Positions 21,512 to 33,963 of a stretch of 64,000 bases of DNA are shown here, in pieces. Under the pieces are notes generated by a model. It ran no database searches, was not told the DNA's origin, and saw nothing but the letters and a program-made list of their open reading frames with translations. The position numbers were made by a program, and so were the translations under genes. Numbering within the stretch: position 1 is the stretch's first letter; each line of letters begins with the position of its first letter. Origin of the DNA: Tetracentron sinense (Eukaryota > Streptophyta > Magnoliopsida > Trochodendrales > Trochodendraceae); the NCBI GenBank assembly GCA_015143295.1, contig CM026565.1, positions 29,644,052 to 29,708,051 of the forward strand, read 5' to 3'.

Positions 21512-21666
21512 ACGCATGGGTTTGTCCCAGTGGTAATGTCTCTTCCTTTGGGGTGTAGTGACTCATGTTCCAATCCTGGCGTGGCCGTTGAGTGTGCACT
21601 CTTAGTTCTAATTCACCTAACCCTGACATAGATGGATAATATAAGCTGATTACCCCAAAAAAAAAA
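21512..21666 (+). mobile_element. tRNA-derived SINE (family A), unit 2 copy
   Basis: The best-preserved copy. A-box-like 'gtcccagtggta' near the start, B-box-like 'gttccaatcc' about 40 bp on, tail 'gctgattaccc' plus A run. 14-bp duplications: 'gtacaactaaatac' (21498-21511) and 'gtacaactaaatgc' (21667-21680). Confidence 0.85.
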
Positions 21667-21748
21667 GTACAACTAAATGCATTACATTATACAATAATGT
21701 CATTTATTTCTTTCTATGTATACTTGGACTATGTCCAATAGTGTGTAC

Positions 21749-22207
21749 TAGGACTGCACAAAGCCCGCTCCGCTTGGCTCGGGATCGGTTCGAATTTTAG
21801 ATTCGATTGGGCCAAACTGAGCCTAAAAAAAAAGCTTGAAAATTCAATCAAGCCGAGCTTGGGCCAACCCTTGTTTGATTTGGTCCGGCTTGATTGAGGC
21901 TCGGTTCAGCCCGAGCCCGGCTTGGCTCAAATATTATTAAAAAATAAAAATATTATTTATATATATTATTATTATATATATAAATAATATAAAATATTAT
22001 TATTTAAAAAAAATATATATTCAAGTCGAGCTCGAGCTTGAGTCAATTCGGGTCGAGCCGAGCTTTGAGCTAGGCTTTTGAATTCGGGACGAGCTTTCAA
22101 GCTTGATTTCGGGCCGAGCCGGGCTTCGGGCCTAGAACAAACCCTTTCAAGCCAAGCCAAGCCGGGCATGGCCAAGCCCGTAAAAGCCCAGCCCGAATAC
22201 AACCCTA
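21749..22207. mobile_element. hAT-like MITE, unit 2 copy
   Basis: Same element and site as 9418-9877. The left duplication GTGTGTAC is at 21741-21748; the right one is degraded (GTGTCACT). Confidence 0.8.
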
Positions 22208-22622
22208 GTGTCACTAGATTAGAACATTTATCAACAGTGCCAATCTCTAAAGTCGAGCTTTATTGTAAATTAAGGAAAAGAGTCCCGTCTAAAAATCAAT
22301 GGTTCGTTATTAGCTCAAGTGTCTTTATTATAGCCTTATTCACCATATATATACTTTTCAATTTGACTAAGATTTGGATGGGACCTCTTCAATGGATCTC
22401 CCTTGTTCCGGTTTAGTACCATTTGTTGGAAGTTTTTTCTATTCTTACATTTGGTTCTTCCGTACTCTCTAATGCAAACTAAAGCATGAAAAATGAAAGA
22501 AGAGATCACCTTTTCTTTCTCCAAGAACCAACCTTCAATACAAAAGGAAAAACGAGAAGAATTCTGCAAACAAAACGAAATTATATTGATTAAAAAGTAA
22601 GAAATTGATTACAAATGTAGCC
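22208..22622. other. Paralogous spacer
   Basis: Matches 14237-14653 and 40080-40490. No gene was recognised. Confidence 0.5.
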
Positions 22623-22625
22623 TAA

Positions 22626-24184
22626 TGTGGCGTTTGGATAGACTTTCCCAGCTATTTCTGTTGACTTTTAACTTTAGAAAGTCAAAAGTAGGCCAAGTAC
22701 ATGTTTGGTTTGTCAATTTCATTTTCACTTCTTGAGAAAGTAAAAGGTTAGTGAAAGTTAAAATTTTTATTTCCCGAGAAAGTAGCCCGAGGTAGTTTCC
22801 GTAGGAAGTTACGTATGTACATAAACAAACTGCAACCACCATTATAAGGATTTTCTTAAAAGATATGCTTTTGGGGGGCGGGGGGGGCCTTGGTTTGCTA
22901 TCATTCATGAACTATGAAGTATGAAGTGAAAGCTGCTTGTTGGTTCCTTTTTATCTTTTATTAACTGTGGTTAAGATTTACTTACCCTTAAGGTTCAACT
23001 ATATAATATACATTTTTTAATATTAAAAAAATATTTAACTCTAGTTAACAATTTTTAACCCTTAGGGTTAATATTTTCTAAATACTTCTTTCGAAAAACT
23101 AAAATTATATTGTTGAACCTCAAGAGTTTGTGAATCTTAACCACAGTTAGTAAGTGTAAAAAGGGACACATGGAAACCTATAGGCAAACATTAACTATGG
23201 TTTAGGTTAGTTAACTTAAGGTTCATTTTTTTAAAACCAAAGTTAGATGGATGAACCTTAGGGGTGAGTGAATCTTAACCACAGTTAGTGGATGTTAAAA
23301 AGGACGCGGGGCAACCTATAGGCATGCACATTAACTGTGGTTTAGGTTAGTCAACCTAATATATTTTTTTTTTCCTAAAAAACAAGGATAGATGGATGAA
23401 CCTTAAGGGTGAGTGAACCTTAACCACAATTAGTGGGTGTTAAAGGGGACACATGGCAACTTGTAGGTGTGCACATTAACTGTGTTTTAGGTTAGTCAAT
23501 CTAAGGTTAATTTTTTTTTTTTCTGAAAAAAGGGTAGGTGGATGAACCCTAGGGTTGAATGAATCTTAACCACAGTTTGTGGGTGTTAAGGGGACACGTG
23601 GCAACTTGTAGGCGTGCGTGTTAATTGTGGTTGAAGTTAGTTAATACAAGGTTAATATTAAAAAAAAAAAATTAAAAATCAAGGGTAGATGGATGAACCC
23701 TAGAAGTGAGTGAATCTTAACTATAGTTAAATGGTTGTTAAAATAGATTTGTGTCAAGTAGAGCTTGCGTTCGCATTCCGCTGGGTGGTTACCTCTCTTC
23801 AGTTGGAGCTCGGTTTTTTTTTTTTCGGTTTAAGAGCTCTAGCTTATAATTAATCTCTTGTTTTAAAGCGTGCAAATACTAGAGCAACATGATAAAAAAA
23901 TGAGGGTGACTCAACAAGACAACTATGGTTGATGGTGTCAGCTTCACCACAGATAGCCATGGGCCGAACCTTGGTTCTATCTCATGTATAAAACTTTCAG
24001 AAGTTACTTTTTGTAAACATAAACCAAATGTAAATTGAACTTTAAAAGTTATTTTTTGGATTTGCAAACCAAACACTATTCTCTCATTCGAATAACTTCG
24101 TCCAACTTTTTCAGGAGTTACTTCACAGGAAATAACTCCTGGGGAAGTATTTCTCTTCTCTGAGAAGTCTATCCAAATGAGGCC
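22626..24184. mobile_element. PIF/Harbinger-like element carrying a tandem array (copy 2)
   Basis: 1559 bp with inverted ends 'gcgtttggatagact' and 'agtctatccaaatgagg', flanked by TAA (22623-22625 and 24185-24187). The empty site in unit 4 is at about 40491-40507. No transposase is visible. Confidence 0.7.
23160..23745. repeat. Tandem array of ~142-bp units (array 3)
   Basis: Four units (starts near 23164, 23304, 23446, 23592) homologous to arrays 1 and 2. Confidence 0.75.
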
Positions 24185-24498
24185 TAAATACAACCCAACT
24201 CAAATCTAACTCTCCAAAAAGCAGGCATACAAAAAACAGCAAGTTTCCAAAAATAGTAGAAAAACTTAGAAAAATACTCAAATAGTTACTGATCAACTCG
24301 TAATTAAGGGTTTTTTGACCCAAGAAGACTTTCAGAATCCAAAATGGGCCAAAAAATAGATAAATAGAAATTTGCTAAACATAATAAATTGATTTCAAAT
24401 GAATTTTAACCCTCAAAATCACTTTTATGACAACTTTGGGGCAAATAGATCCATGATCTCTGGTAACTAGTAAGAAGCCCATGCGACGAATGAAAATG

Positions 24499-24500
<2 letters not shown>

Positions 24501-24553
<53 letters not shown>
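24501..24553. repeat. (TA)n microsatellite
   Basis: About 27 TA units, nine more than the copy A tract. Confidence 0.9.
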
Positions 24554-24558
<5 letters not shown>

Positions 24559-25338
24559 TACATAAATAGGATATTTTGTTAATAACATAGTTGTTTAAAA
24601 AAAATAGTAGTTTCTTAAATTTATGTTCATTATATTCCTATCGCAATTGATTTTTCTTTTAAGAACTGCAGTACTTCTTAAGATTTAAGTAATACTTCAG
24701 CATGCTATCCTTCACTATGGCTGTATACCAATTTACTTCAAATAAACAACAATGAATTAGGCAACCAATGTATAAAAGGCTTGATTACTTGGTTCATCAA
24801 TCTCACTAAGTTGCTTGGCGAATTCAAAATCCCAAACGACATCACTAGCCTTATATAGATGAAGAATTCATGACTAGGTCCAGACTTAATAGACGCAGCT
24901 TCTTAAGATTTTGAATTCTCTAACCACGGTGTTTAAAACCATAGTTCAAGTATGGGTGGTAATGGGTATCCGATTCCCCTACACAATTGAGTTGGATTTG
25001 TGCCAATTTTGAACTCAAAAGGTACTTTTGAACTCAAAATTATCTTTCTAGTACCATAAAAAATATTACACACGATTCGAATGATGAGTGTGTATTGAGA
25101 CTTAATATGAAAAGACAAAACTATAATAATGTGTATAAAGGAAGTGCTAGCTCAACATACCGATTATTTATGTTGAGATTAAGGATATTTCATCATTTTT
25201 TAAGTCATGTTAGTAAGGCTTATTTGTAATCTTTCCATTTTTAACCTGTTTTAGTCATTGTGGGAAAACGTATCTTGTAAAAATTCAAGTCATTGTGGGG
25301 AAAAAATGTACCTAGTAAAAATTCAAGTGTTTTTTGGT

Positions 25339-25843
25339 AAAAAAAACTCCCTATCTTTTTAGCTATTTGTAAAGACCCACTTCCTTTTTTGATTTTGTAT
25401 TTTACCCCACTAACTTTTAAATCCTTTGCCAATCCACCCTTCCATCCATAAATGAGTTAAATGGATGTTAACTTTTTAATGAAATGACCCTTTTAACCCT
25501 TTTTTATTTCAATTAGATTGGTAAAAACTTTTCCCAACTGTTTGGAACCCACTAACTATGTTTAACAGTCACTCACCCTTTGGATTCATCCATCTAGCCT
25601 TGGTTTTTAGAGAAACAAAAATATTAATCTTAGGTGGATTATGCTTAATCCCAGTTAAAGGGGGCTCTACAAGTTGTCACGTGTCCCTTTTAATACTCAC
25701 TAACTATATTTAAGATTCACTCACTATTAGGGTCGTTCATCCATCTAATCTTGGATTTTAGAAAAATGCAATTTTAACCTGAGGCTGATTATGCTTAAGC
25801 ACGTTTATTTACAAATAGTTGGAAAGAAAGGGTTTTTTTATTT
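25339..25843. repeat. Foldback/MITE-like element (copy B)
   Basis: Duplicate of 17391-17895. Confidence 0.6.
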
Positions 25844-26467
25844 TTGCCGAAACCCCAAAATATTTTTTGTTTGAAGGGGTGGTGAGAATGGCTGGTGCCT
25901 ATATGGTCTCCAGCATTGTGATAACAATGGATTTTGCTAGCCCCCTCTCCCCTTATTGCGCTCTCATTTATTTTTGGGAGGTGAGGGGATTGGATTTTTT
26001 GGTGGGGCCATCAATACCTGACAAAATCCTTGTCTTTTTGCCTTGAAAAGGAGAGACTCGGGCTAAAAAGCCAACCAATCCTTTCATGTTATCATATGTT
26101 GATGAAATTTATACGTATGTGAATAGCAATCATTTTTAATGCATTTGGATCAGAGCTCAAAATAAACCACATTATACTAAATCAAAAGATTTCAAAAGGA
26201 TCTATGTGAATTACGAAAATGCCCATGATGCAAATAAAAGGAAAAGCCTTTGAATTTATGGTCTTCAAAAAATTATATAAATCATCTACGCACTCTCTCT
26301 CGCATTATAATAGTAAAGATATTTTCCTGATACAGACCTCAAATACATCAGGAAAGAAACGAATCGTAACTTTATCATGGTATGGAGCCTCATAATAAGG
26401 ACAGTAGTGTATGAATGGTGAATAATAGAACAAAGAAGAAGATATAGGAAATCATGTGCTATTGTAT

Positions 26468-27124
26468 CTAAAGTAAGAAGAAAGCCATAAAAATGGACAA
26501 AACGGAGAGGGAGAAGCTGGCAATTGCAACTGTCGAGGATGAACTGGGAGTGGTTGGTCCGGCTGCTGTTGGGGTGGGTGTGTGAGCAGTGGGTCCGCCG
26601 GCTGTAGGGGGCGATACTGGCGTAGGGGCGCAATCCGCGGGCGTACCCGATGTGGGGGCCGGCGAGGAGGGAGGAGTACTGGAAGGGGATGGTCCTTCCT
26701 TGGAGGGGGTTGGGGATGCCGAAGGAGAGGCTTGGACAGTAATGCTCAACTTTTGGCCGATGTTGCAGTGCCGGCCAACGGTGCAGATGTAGTAGTGGTC
26801 GCCCTCCGAGACAAGAGTGAGGTTGGCAGGGCCGGTTGTGATAACAGAACCAATGGTAGTGGTTGAGGTACAGCCATCGAATGCTGTCTTTGATACTTGG
26901 GCCACGTCGTGTTCCCCGGTGGTGAAGTTGAACACAAGAGTGTCACCGACCATGAACTTATTGTTGGAAGCCCAGGTCGTGTATGCGGCGGCACCGCCAG
27001 GAGGAATGACCCACCCCAAGCTATCTCCGACCACATGTGTTGTCTGCGCCACCGTGTAGTGTAGCAAGGCCGCTCCAACAACAAGAAGAAACACATATCC
27101 AGCCATACCCATGCTCAAAGCCAT
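26468..27124 (-). CDS. Stellacyanin-type phytocyanin, copy 3
   Basis: 218 residues, the duplicate of copy 2. Copper ligands His72, Cys114, His119 and Gln124, the Cys85/Cys120 pair, tail and GPI-type end are unchanged. Reading both genes shows two base differences: a synonymous change in the codon for Pro41 (CCC to CCT, near 27002) and a TGC to TAC change giving Tyr23 in the signal peptide (near 27056). Tyr23 lies a few residues before the predicted cleavage after Ala26/Gln27; the hydrophobic core is intact, so secretion is probably kept. Confidence 0.92.
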   Translation of the reverse strand: MALSMGMAGYVFLLVVGAALLHYTVAQTTHVVGDSLGWVIPPGGAAAYTTWASNNKFMVGDTLVFNFTTGEHDVAQVSKTAFDGCTSTTTIGSVITTGPANLTLVSEGDHYYICTVGRHCNIGQKLSITVQASPSASPTPSKEGPSPSSTPPSSPAPTSGTPADCAPTPVSPPTAGGPTAHTPTPTAAGPTTPSSSSTVAIASFSLSVLSIFMAFFLL

Positions 27125-27270
27125 CTCTCTCTCTCTCTCTCTCTGTGTTAGTGTATATATGAGTTTCTGAGTGAGAATGTAAAAGTAATGGGTGAGAAGA
27201 TGGAGGGCTAGCCTTGCCTACTTATAGAGTCATCCAAAAGAGAGAGAGAGAGAGAGAGAGGACGCGTACA
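27125..27270 (-). promoter_or_regulatory. Promoter and leader of stellacyanin copy 3
   Basis: TATA-like CTATAA (minus strand) at 27222-27227, (GA)n two bases longer than in copy 2, and conserved GTAC at 27266-27269. Confidence 0.55.
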
Positions 27271-27810
27271 GCCATTGCCACGGCCTTGACAATTAAAAGG
27301 AGACGAGACGGACTTGAGCATCACCGACGTAATAGAAGTTTCGTGCCGGTTAGTCGTTTTTGTTGACCTTTCTTACATGCTCCAGTCCTGGAAGTTGAAA
27401 CTTGGAACACATTACAATCGCTGACTATGCCCATTCCTCTGACATAGCCTAAACCATTTCAGGGCTGGGCCGGGCCTGATTATAGGATTATGTGGATGGC
27501 TAGGTTTGGGCCTACAAACAACAGCTTGTAGCCCATATTATATGATTATATTTGGTTTTCTTGCTAGAGGATGTATCACAGATGATATATGTGACATATA
27601 TCATATCGAAATACCAAATGCCTGTTTTGAGTGTTTTTCCTCATGTTCTTTCTTTACTTGGACTTTGTCCGATTAGAACATTGAACCTTTAAAGTCAAGT
27701 TGCTTTATTGTAAACGAAGACTTGAGTGGTCAAGGTACTTCTCATGCTTTTGAATCCTCAAACCGGGTCAATTTTGTAGGGGTACTGTTGATATGTATTT
27801 GACTCGTAAG

Positions 27811-28066
27811 CTTCTCCAATTGTAACCGGTTTTTGGTAAAACTGGTTACACCCCTTGTGGTCATCACGTGTCCCTTTTATACTTCTTAATTGTGGTTAAG
27901 ATTCACATATCCTTAGGGTTTACCTACTTATCTTTGGTTTCTAGAATTTTTTTTAAAAAAAATTAACCCTAGAGGTGACTAAATCTTAACCACAGTTAAA
28001 ATGTGTCAAAAGGGACATGTGGCCACTTCAGGGGTGTAACCGGTTTTGACAAAACAGGTTGGAGAA
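27811..28066. repeat. Foldback element, unit 3 copy (chimeric)
   Basis: The left arm is from the recent duplication; the part after 27906 is closer to the unit 1 version. It contains the junction of copy B. Confidence 0.65.
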
Positions 28067-28503
28067 AAATACAACCCTCCGAAATGCCTGAAAAAGTATA
28101 TCTCATTGATCCGATTCAACTGGGCAGGCATAATGTCTCTTATAATCTACTAGCGAACACCCCGTGCGATGCACGGGATTAGATCAGACTCCTAAAAAGG
28201 ATTATGATAAAAGATAGAAAAAATGAATTATGAAATACAAAATATTTTACAAATGAAAGTATTACAATTTACTTTGTTCCACACAAAAGGTATATAGTGT
28301 AAAAAAATCAACAATTTGTTACTTAGTGAAATTAAGAAATGTGATGGTCCAAGATTTTCAATCCTAGTAAATGTGTTTAAGTTTAACTTCTCATTGGGTT
28401 AAAAGTTCTAACATATAGTTTTTTTAATACCAAAAATATATTGACCATAAGGATAAGCATTAACTAATATTTTTTTTGTAAAGTTTTGCACAAAAATCCA
28501 TTA

Positions 28504-28758
28504 TCTTTACTATTATAATGGGAGATGCAGGCGTAGCCTCATTTTTATGATATTCTCAAACTCCCTTCATATAAAACAAAACTTTGATCTAATGTTTTAC
28601 TTTAATTTCCAAACTACCCTTGCTCACAGACTATCGCGATCGAACTCGGGGAGAGTTCAATCGAATTTGCGGGTCAACACATGTCGCTTTTAACTCTTAT
28701 TAACTGTGGTTAACTTCATCCCCTCGCTATCATGTGCATCGCCCGTGCCATCCGCTAG
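28504..28758 (+). mobile_element. Nested mini-Helitron, 255 bp
   Basis: Starts TCTTTACTATTATAATGGG after host A and ends CCGCTAG before host T, preceded by 'gtgcatcgcccgtgcc', a degenerate 3' hairpin. It contains foldback-family words ('attaactgtggttaac'). No coding capacity. Confidence 0.6.
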
Positions 28759-28913
28759 TGAAAATAATGGTAAAAATGTTAAAAGGTTTAATACTAATAT
28801 TAGAACCAAGGTAATTGGTAAACTTCCGGAGAGGGGAGAGAGAGAAATAGAGGAGAGATCGCGCAAAGGAAGAAAAAAATGGAAAAAACTATTGGACCAT
28901 AAATAAAAGGATT

Positions 28914-28985
28914 TTGCGACGGATACTAAAAACCGCCGCTAATAATACCATTTACAGCGGTTTCGTATTAAACCGCCACCACTAT
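28914..28985. mobile_element. CACTA-subterminal-like fragment
   Basis: Words 'aaccgccgct', 'acagcggttt' and 'aaaccgccacc' match the type of subterminal repeat at the ends of the 49654-60586 CACTA element. No terminus is clear. Confidence 0.35.
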
Positions 28986-29199
28986 GTGTTTAAAAAATGA
29001 TGGTTACAAAGCTTGAAACCCTTTCAACTCTTAGATGAACGAAAAAACTGCTGAATTGGTCTGTCCCATTGCTGCCCTATTCAATGGGGGTATATGGAAA
29101 AGGACATATTAGAAGAGTTATTGTGCATCGTCCACCTTCGAGAAACCAAAAAAGGAAATGAAAAAGGGATCTCAGGTCCTCTTTCAAAAGGACCATCAA

Positions 29200-30400
29200 C
29201 TTGCAAATTGACACGTGACAGTAAATATTGGATTTTTTTTATAGGAAAATGGACACAGTTAGGAGTTGACCCCAATGACCTCATTGGTTCAAGTCCTTTT
29301 TTACAATCCATCCAATATGGTTAACCGCATAAGATTAAAAAATCTAACCATGGTTTGTAGGAAAAGCAAAATTATGAATTTTATTTTTGAGAAATGGAAA
29401 ACGGATCCAAGGTTTGCTTAGAAGCCGACTCAAATGACCTCATTGGTCCAAGCCCCTTTTATACCATCTATCGACTGCTTAATCCCCTAGGTTTAAGCAA
29501 TCTAATCATGGGTTTTAGAAAAAAGCAAAAACAAAATTACTAAATTTAGTTTTCTTTAGGGTGACCATGGTCAGGGTTTAAAAGGAACACGAAACAACAA
29601 TGTCTGCTTCTGAGATCGCTTTTATTTTAATTAAGTATAAACATCGGTGAATAGGGGTTAAAAAGGATACGGGGACACTTGGGTAGAAGCGGACCCTAGA
29701 ACCTCTTTTTTTACCATCTGTCTACTATGGTTAACCCCATAAGGTTAAGCAATCTAACCATGTTTTTGAGGAAAAAAAAATTTACAGCAAAAACAAAATT
29801 ACTAAATTTAGTTTACTTTAGTGTAGCCATAGTTAGGGATTAAAAGGAACACGAAACAATTGGGTCAGCTTAGAAACAGACCCCAATGTCCGCTTCTCAT
29901 GTCGCTTTTATTTTAATTAAGTTGAAACATCGGTATATAAACAAGGGTTAAAAAGGATACGGGGACACTTGGGTCAGCTTAGAAGCGAATTACCTTAGAA
30001 CCTTTTTTTTTACCATCCGTCTACTATGGTTAACCCATAAGGTTAAGTAATCTAACCATGGGTTTTAGGAAAAAAAATTACGAATTTTACTCTAGGAAAT
30101 GGAAAATGGTAAGTTTAACCATATTTAAACAGGGGTACTAAAGGACATGGGGACAATTGGTCAGCTTAGAATCGGACCATAGACCATTTTTTTTTTACCA
30201 TCCAACTACTATGGTTAACCTCCTAAGGTTAAGCAATCTAACCATGGTTTTTAGAAAAAAACAAAATTTTAAATTTTATTTCGGGAATTGGAAAACGAAA
30301 ACTTAGAAGCTGACCCCAAATACCTCATTGGTCTAAGCCTCTTTTGTAATATCCATCAACTGTGGTTAAACCCCCTAGGTTTAAGAAATCTAACCATGAT
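29200..30400. repeat. Diverged tandem repeats inside the Helitron
   Basis: About six copies of a block with 'ctactatggttaacc', 'aaggttaagcaatctaacca' and 'aaaaggatacggggacac', at uneven spacing of about 150-300 bp (blocks near 29310, 29470, 29720, 30020, 30205 and 30355). No gene is supported here. Confidence 0.6.
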
Positions 30401-30775
30401 TGACCCACTGAAACCCACAGTGAAGAACCTCTTAACCAAGTTTCTCATGATCTTAGGCCCACATGACCAAGGATTCGGAATTCCTAATCAATGGACCATA
30501 CCCATATAATCATACGGAATCGAGATCCTGATCGTATAATCAAATGAACATATAGTAATGGGTGTTTGGTTGAAGTCAGGGTAATCCATACGTGAACGTT
30601 GTGGAATCTTCCAGACAACTCATTGACGTGGTTCGCGATCAAAACGCCATCCAAAAGAAAAAAAATGTAACGTAACCTTCTACCCCAAGCCAAATGATAC
30701 GTAAAAATCAAGGCCTAGAGTATACCAACTACGAAGCCATAAAATTTTCCATTTGTTTTCCTGAGAGAGAGAGAG

Positions 30776-30931
30776 ATGGAAGGAGGAACAGAAGTTTTTC
30801 CAGATTTAGGAAGACATTGTCAACACTCAGAATGCAATCAACTCAATTTTCTCCCTTTAAAGTGCGATGAATGTAGTAAGATAGAAGTAGAATCCAACCC
30901 AATCACTATATTTCTTTTAGATTCTTCTTAA
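30776..30931 (+). pseudogene. Captured first part of an AN1 zinc-finger (SAP-type) gene
   Basis: The frame opens at ATG 30776 after a (GA)n leader and gives 51 residues. Residues 1-35 ([20 protein letters not shown] then a tract ending KCDECSK) match the N-terminus of plant AN1/C2H2 stress-associated proteins of the SAP11/SAP13 kind, with zinc ligands Cys15, Cys20, Cys30 and Cys33. After residue 35 similarity stops and the frame ends at TAA, so the rest of the AN1 finger and the C2H2 part are missing. It lies inside the Helitron, in antisense to that element, and is best read as an acquired exon. Intact SAPs act in stress signalling; this fragment should not work alone. Confidence 0.75.
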
Positions 30932-31229
30932 ATCTAGCCAAAGCAGTCATCTGATGGTAACGATGAGTGAAGAAAATGGTGCGAATCTGTTTCGAATGGA
31001 AAATATAGTTATTCGCCCATGATTATCGAGGAGGAGAATTAAAGAAGAGGAACATAAAAATATTATGTTACTCGGGTAACACAAAAGGAATCCAATGGCC
31101 CGCGAGCGCAATTAATTCAAATCGGTGAATTTCTCTACTTTATTTTATTTTATTTTCATTGTTCTTCGTGTTCTAGGATTTTATAGAGATTATCAGCATT
31201 ATCTATGGTGTTTTAGCAAATTTTCATGA

Positions 31230-31700
31230 AATTGAAACAAAAAAATTAGGGCTTAACGGAGATGATGGAATCTGTGAAGAGTTTCCGAGAAGATGAAGAA
31301 GACGTTAAGGTTCGGTCTGAGGAATAATGGCTATTTCCGAAGAGGTATATCACATGCACAACTCCTATATGGTAGTTAAAATTTGCCGTTAGCAAACTGT
31401 TTGGAATCGTTCATGGTGTCGTGTGCCTCAGTGCATGTCTATATTCGGTTTAAATTTTTCATCCTTAAAATTAAATTTCTCACAGGAGATTATATTGTAA
31501 AAGTAGATGAGAAGATCAATGATAAGAAAAATATTATAAGGTTATTACTAGTAGTTATCAAGTTTCCCTTAATCAAAGATGACTTGAGGACTCTCCCTGA
31601 CATTTGTTCTTCAATCCAAGGGGATCAAACTCTTGCTCTAGTTGCTGAATCCCTTGACCGACCTCGCTCTATTTCCAAACTTCACCTTCAACAAGCATAG
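31230..31700 (+). other. Possible further captured exon sequence, unrecognised
   Basis: Two short coding-like stretches: one at 31263-31328 starting MMESVKSFREDEEDVKVRSE before a stop, and one within 31545-31700 ending ALVAESLDRPRSISKLHLQQ. The second has a protein-like composition and ends in a TAG. No family was recognised; they may be acquired gene pieces or chance frames. Confidence 0.3.
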
Positions 31701-31760
31701 GTTTATTTCAATAATTTTTTTTCTTTCTATCCCGAATCATGTGTCTTTCTTGTAAGACTA

Positions 31761-32540
<780 letters not shown>

Positions 32541-32951
32541 TTGAAACTATAGTATTATACAAAACAGGTAACTGAGAAGAAGAATTATTCAGATTAAATA
32601 TTCTCACCTGAGCCCATCGAAGACAATATGAAGTTCTAGAAAGTATAGAGATGTTCGTCGAAGATGATTATGGTTGAAGAGATGAAGCGTTTGTTTGAGA
32701 AATGAAATCTCAGAATATATGTGTGTCCGTTATTGTCTGGGCCCTGGGGTGAAGGAAGAAATAGTGGTTATATTCGTAAAAGCATAGAAGGACGTGATGG
32801 TTCGAGAGTTTTGGAAACCGGAGAGATATTTGATTTGGGGAAATGTGACACTTGTCATAATATGGAAAGATGATAATCCTACATGAGCGTAAGGAGAAGG
32901 GGAGAAAAAAGTCTTAGACTTATATTTAGTTAATAGATTGTTCCCCTTTCC

Positions 32952-33119
32952 TTTTTTTTTTAAATTTTTGGGTACGGTTATCATTTAACTACGTTAGTCC
33001 GTTAGTACGATTGATGTTAGCTGGGCAGTGGAGCTCTTGCAACAGTAACTGGGAGGATTGGATCCCCCATACCTTCCTCATTGAAGGTCACATCTCTGCC
33101 ACTCACGCAACAGGTGGGT
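32952..33119 (-). mobile_element. tRNA-derived SINE (family B), unit 3 copy
   Basis: Poly(T) from 32952; body with 'gggaggattggatccccca' and 'ctctgccactcacgcaaca'. The right duplication 'aatctattgctcc' is at 33122-33134; the left one is split by the Helitron. Confidence 0.75.
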
Positions 33120-33134
33120 TTTAATCTATTGCTC

Positions 33135-33705
33135 CTGGTTAACCTAGAATTGTCTTTTTTTTATACCCTCATTCACCATAGATACTTTTCTATTTTATTA
33201 AAATCTCATTTATTTTATTTTATTTGTCCCCATCTTCATTTTCTTCTAACAAAGGAAAGTGGATGTGTGGATCCCCCTTGTTCCTATTTACCGCCCTTCA
33301 TTTTGGAAGTTGTTTTCTTTCCTTCTAATTTAGATGTTCCTAAAAAAAAATTATTTTTAGGTTGAAGACTAGTGAGTGTTTTATTTTGTTTTGTTTTTTA
33401 TCTGATCAACTATATGGAGTCGGTTACACAAATCATGTTCTGTCATTCTAGTTGGACTTGTATCTTCTACTAAAATGAGCAGTACCAAAATTTCGCACTT
33501 TCTCCACTTTTACTCTTTTCAAAATTTTCATTGCGATTTAAGAGCCTTTAACATGCAGTAACTCACTCTTTTTTTTTTGTGTGTGTGTTAGCCAGTGTCC
33601 AATAAAAATTTTAGAGTTTTCTTCAAACTAGGCTCATGCTTTTGCAAAATACACTCAAAATTTTCAACTTATCTTTTAGGCTCCAGTAAATGCCAACTCA
33701 CACGT
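33135..33705. other. Unit 3 spacer continued beyond the Helitron
   Basis: Matches 7590-8124, 20390-20945 and 47345-47873. No gene was seen. Confidence 0.5.
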
Positions 33706-33963
33706 TGGAGATAGTTTAGAAAATATCATAAAGTAGTGTAATAAGGATCAATTATTTTGTATAATGATCATTGGTCCATTGTATCTCATCTCAAAGTAGA
33801 TTTGAATTTAAAATTTTAAAATTCTTTCTGATCAATCTCTTTGATTTAATTAGGATTAGATTTGATAGAGTTTTTATCTTGAGATGATTTAATATTTATA
33901 TAAACCATGATTGCTCTCTATGTAATAATTCAAGATTATTCAAGATAATTGGTTATTTTAACA
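33706..33963 (+). mobile_element. Small Copia/TRIM-type LTR, unit 3 copy
   Basis: Starts 'tggagatagtttag', ends 'ttttaaca', then TGATATCAAAG (a degraded primer-binding site). Confidence 0.55.

Larger units (their letters stand above)
24378..27906. repeat. Recent segmental duplication, copy B
   Basis: Partner of 16450-19956. To the right it switches after 'gtggttaagattcac' (27906) to sequence resembling unit 1 (7164 onward) rather than unit 2, as expected for a recombination junction between array units. Confidence 0.85.

Noticed and set aside
21512-21666. tRNA gene
   Set aside because: A- and B-box-like words are present, but there is no cloverleaf with anticodon arm; A tail and target duplications show a SINE.
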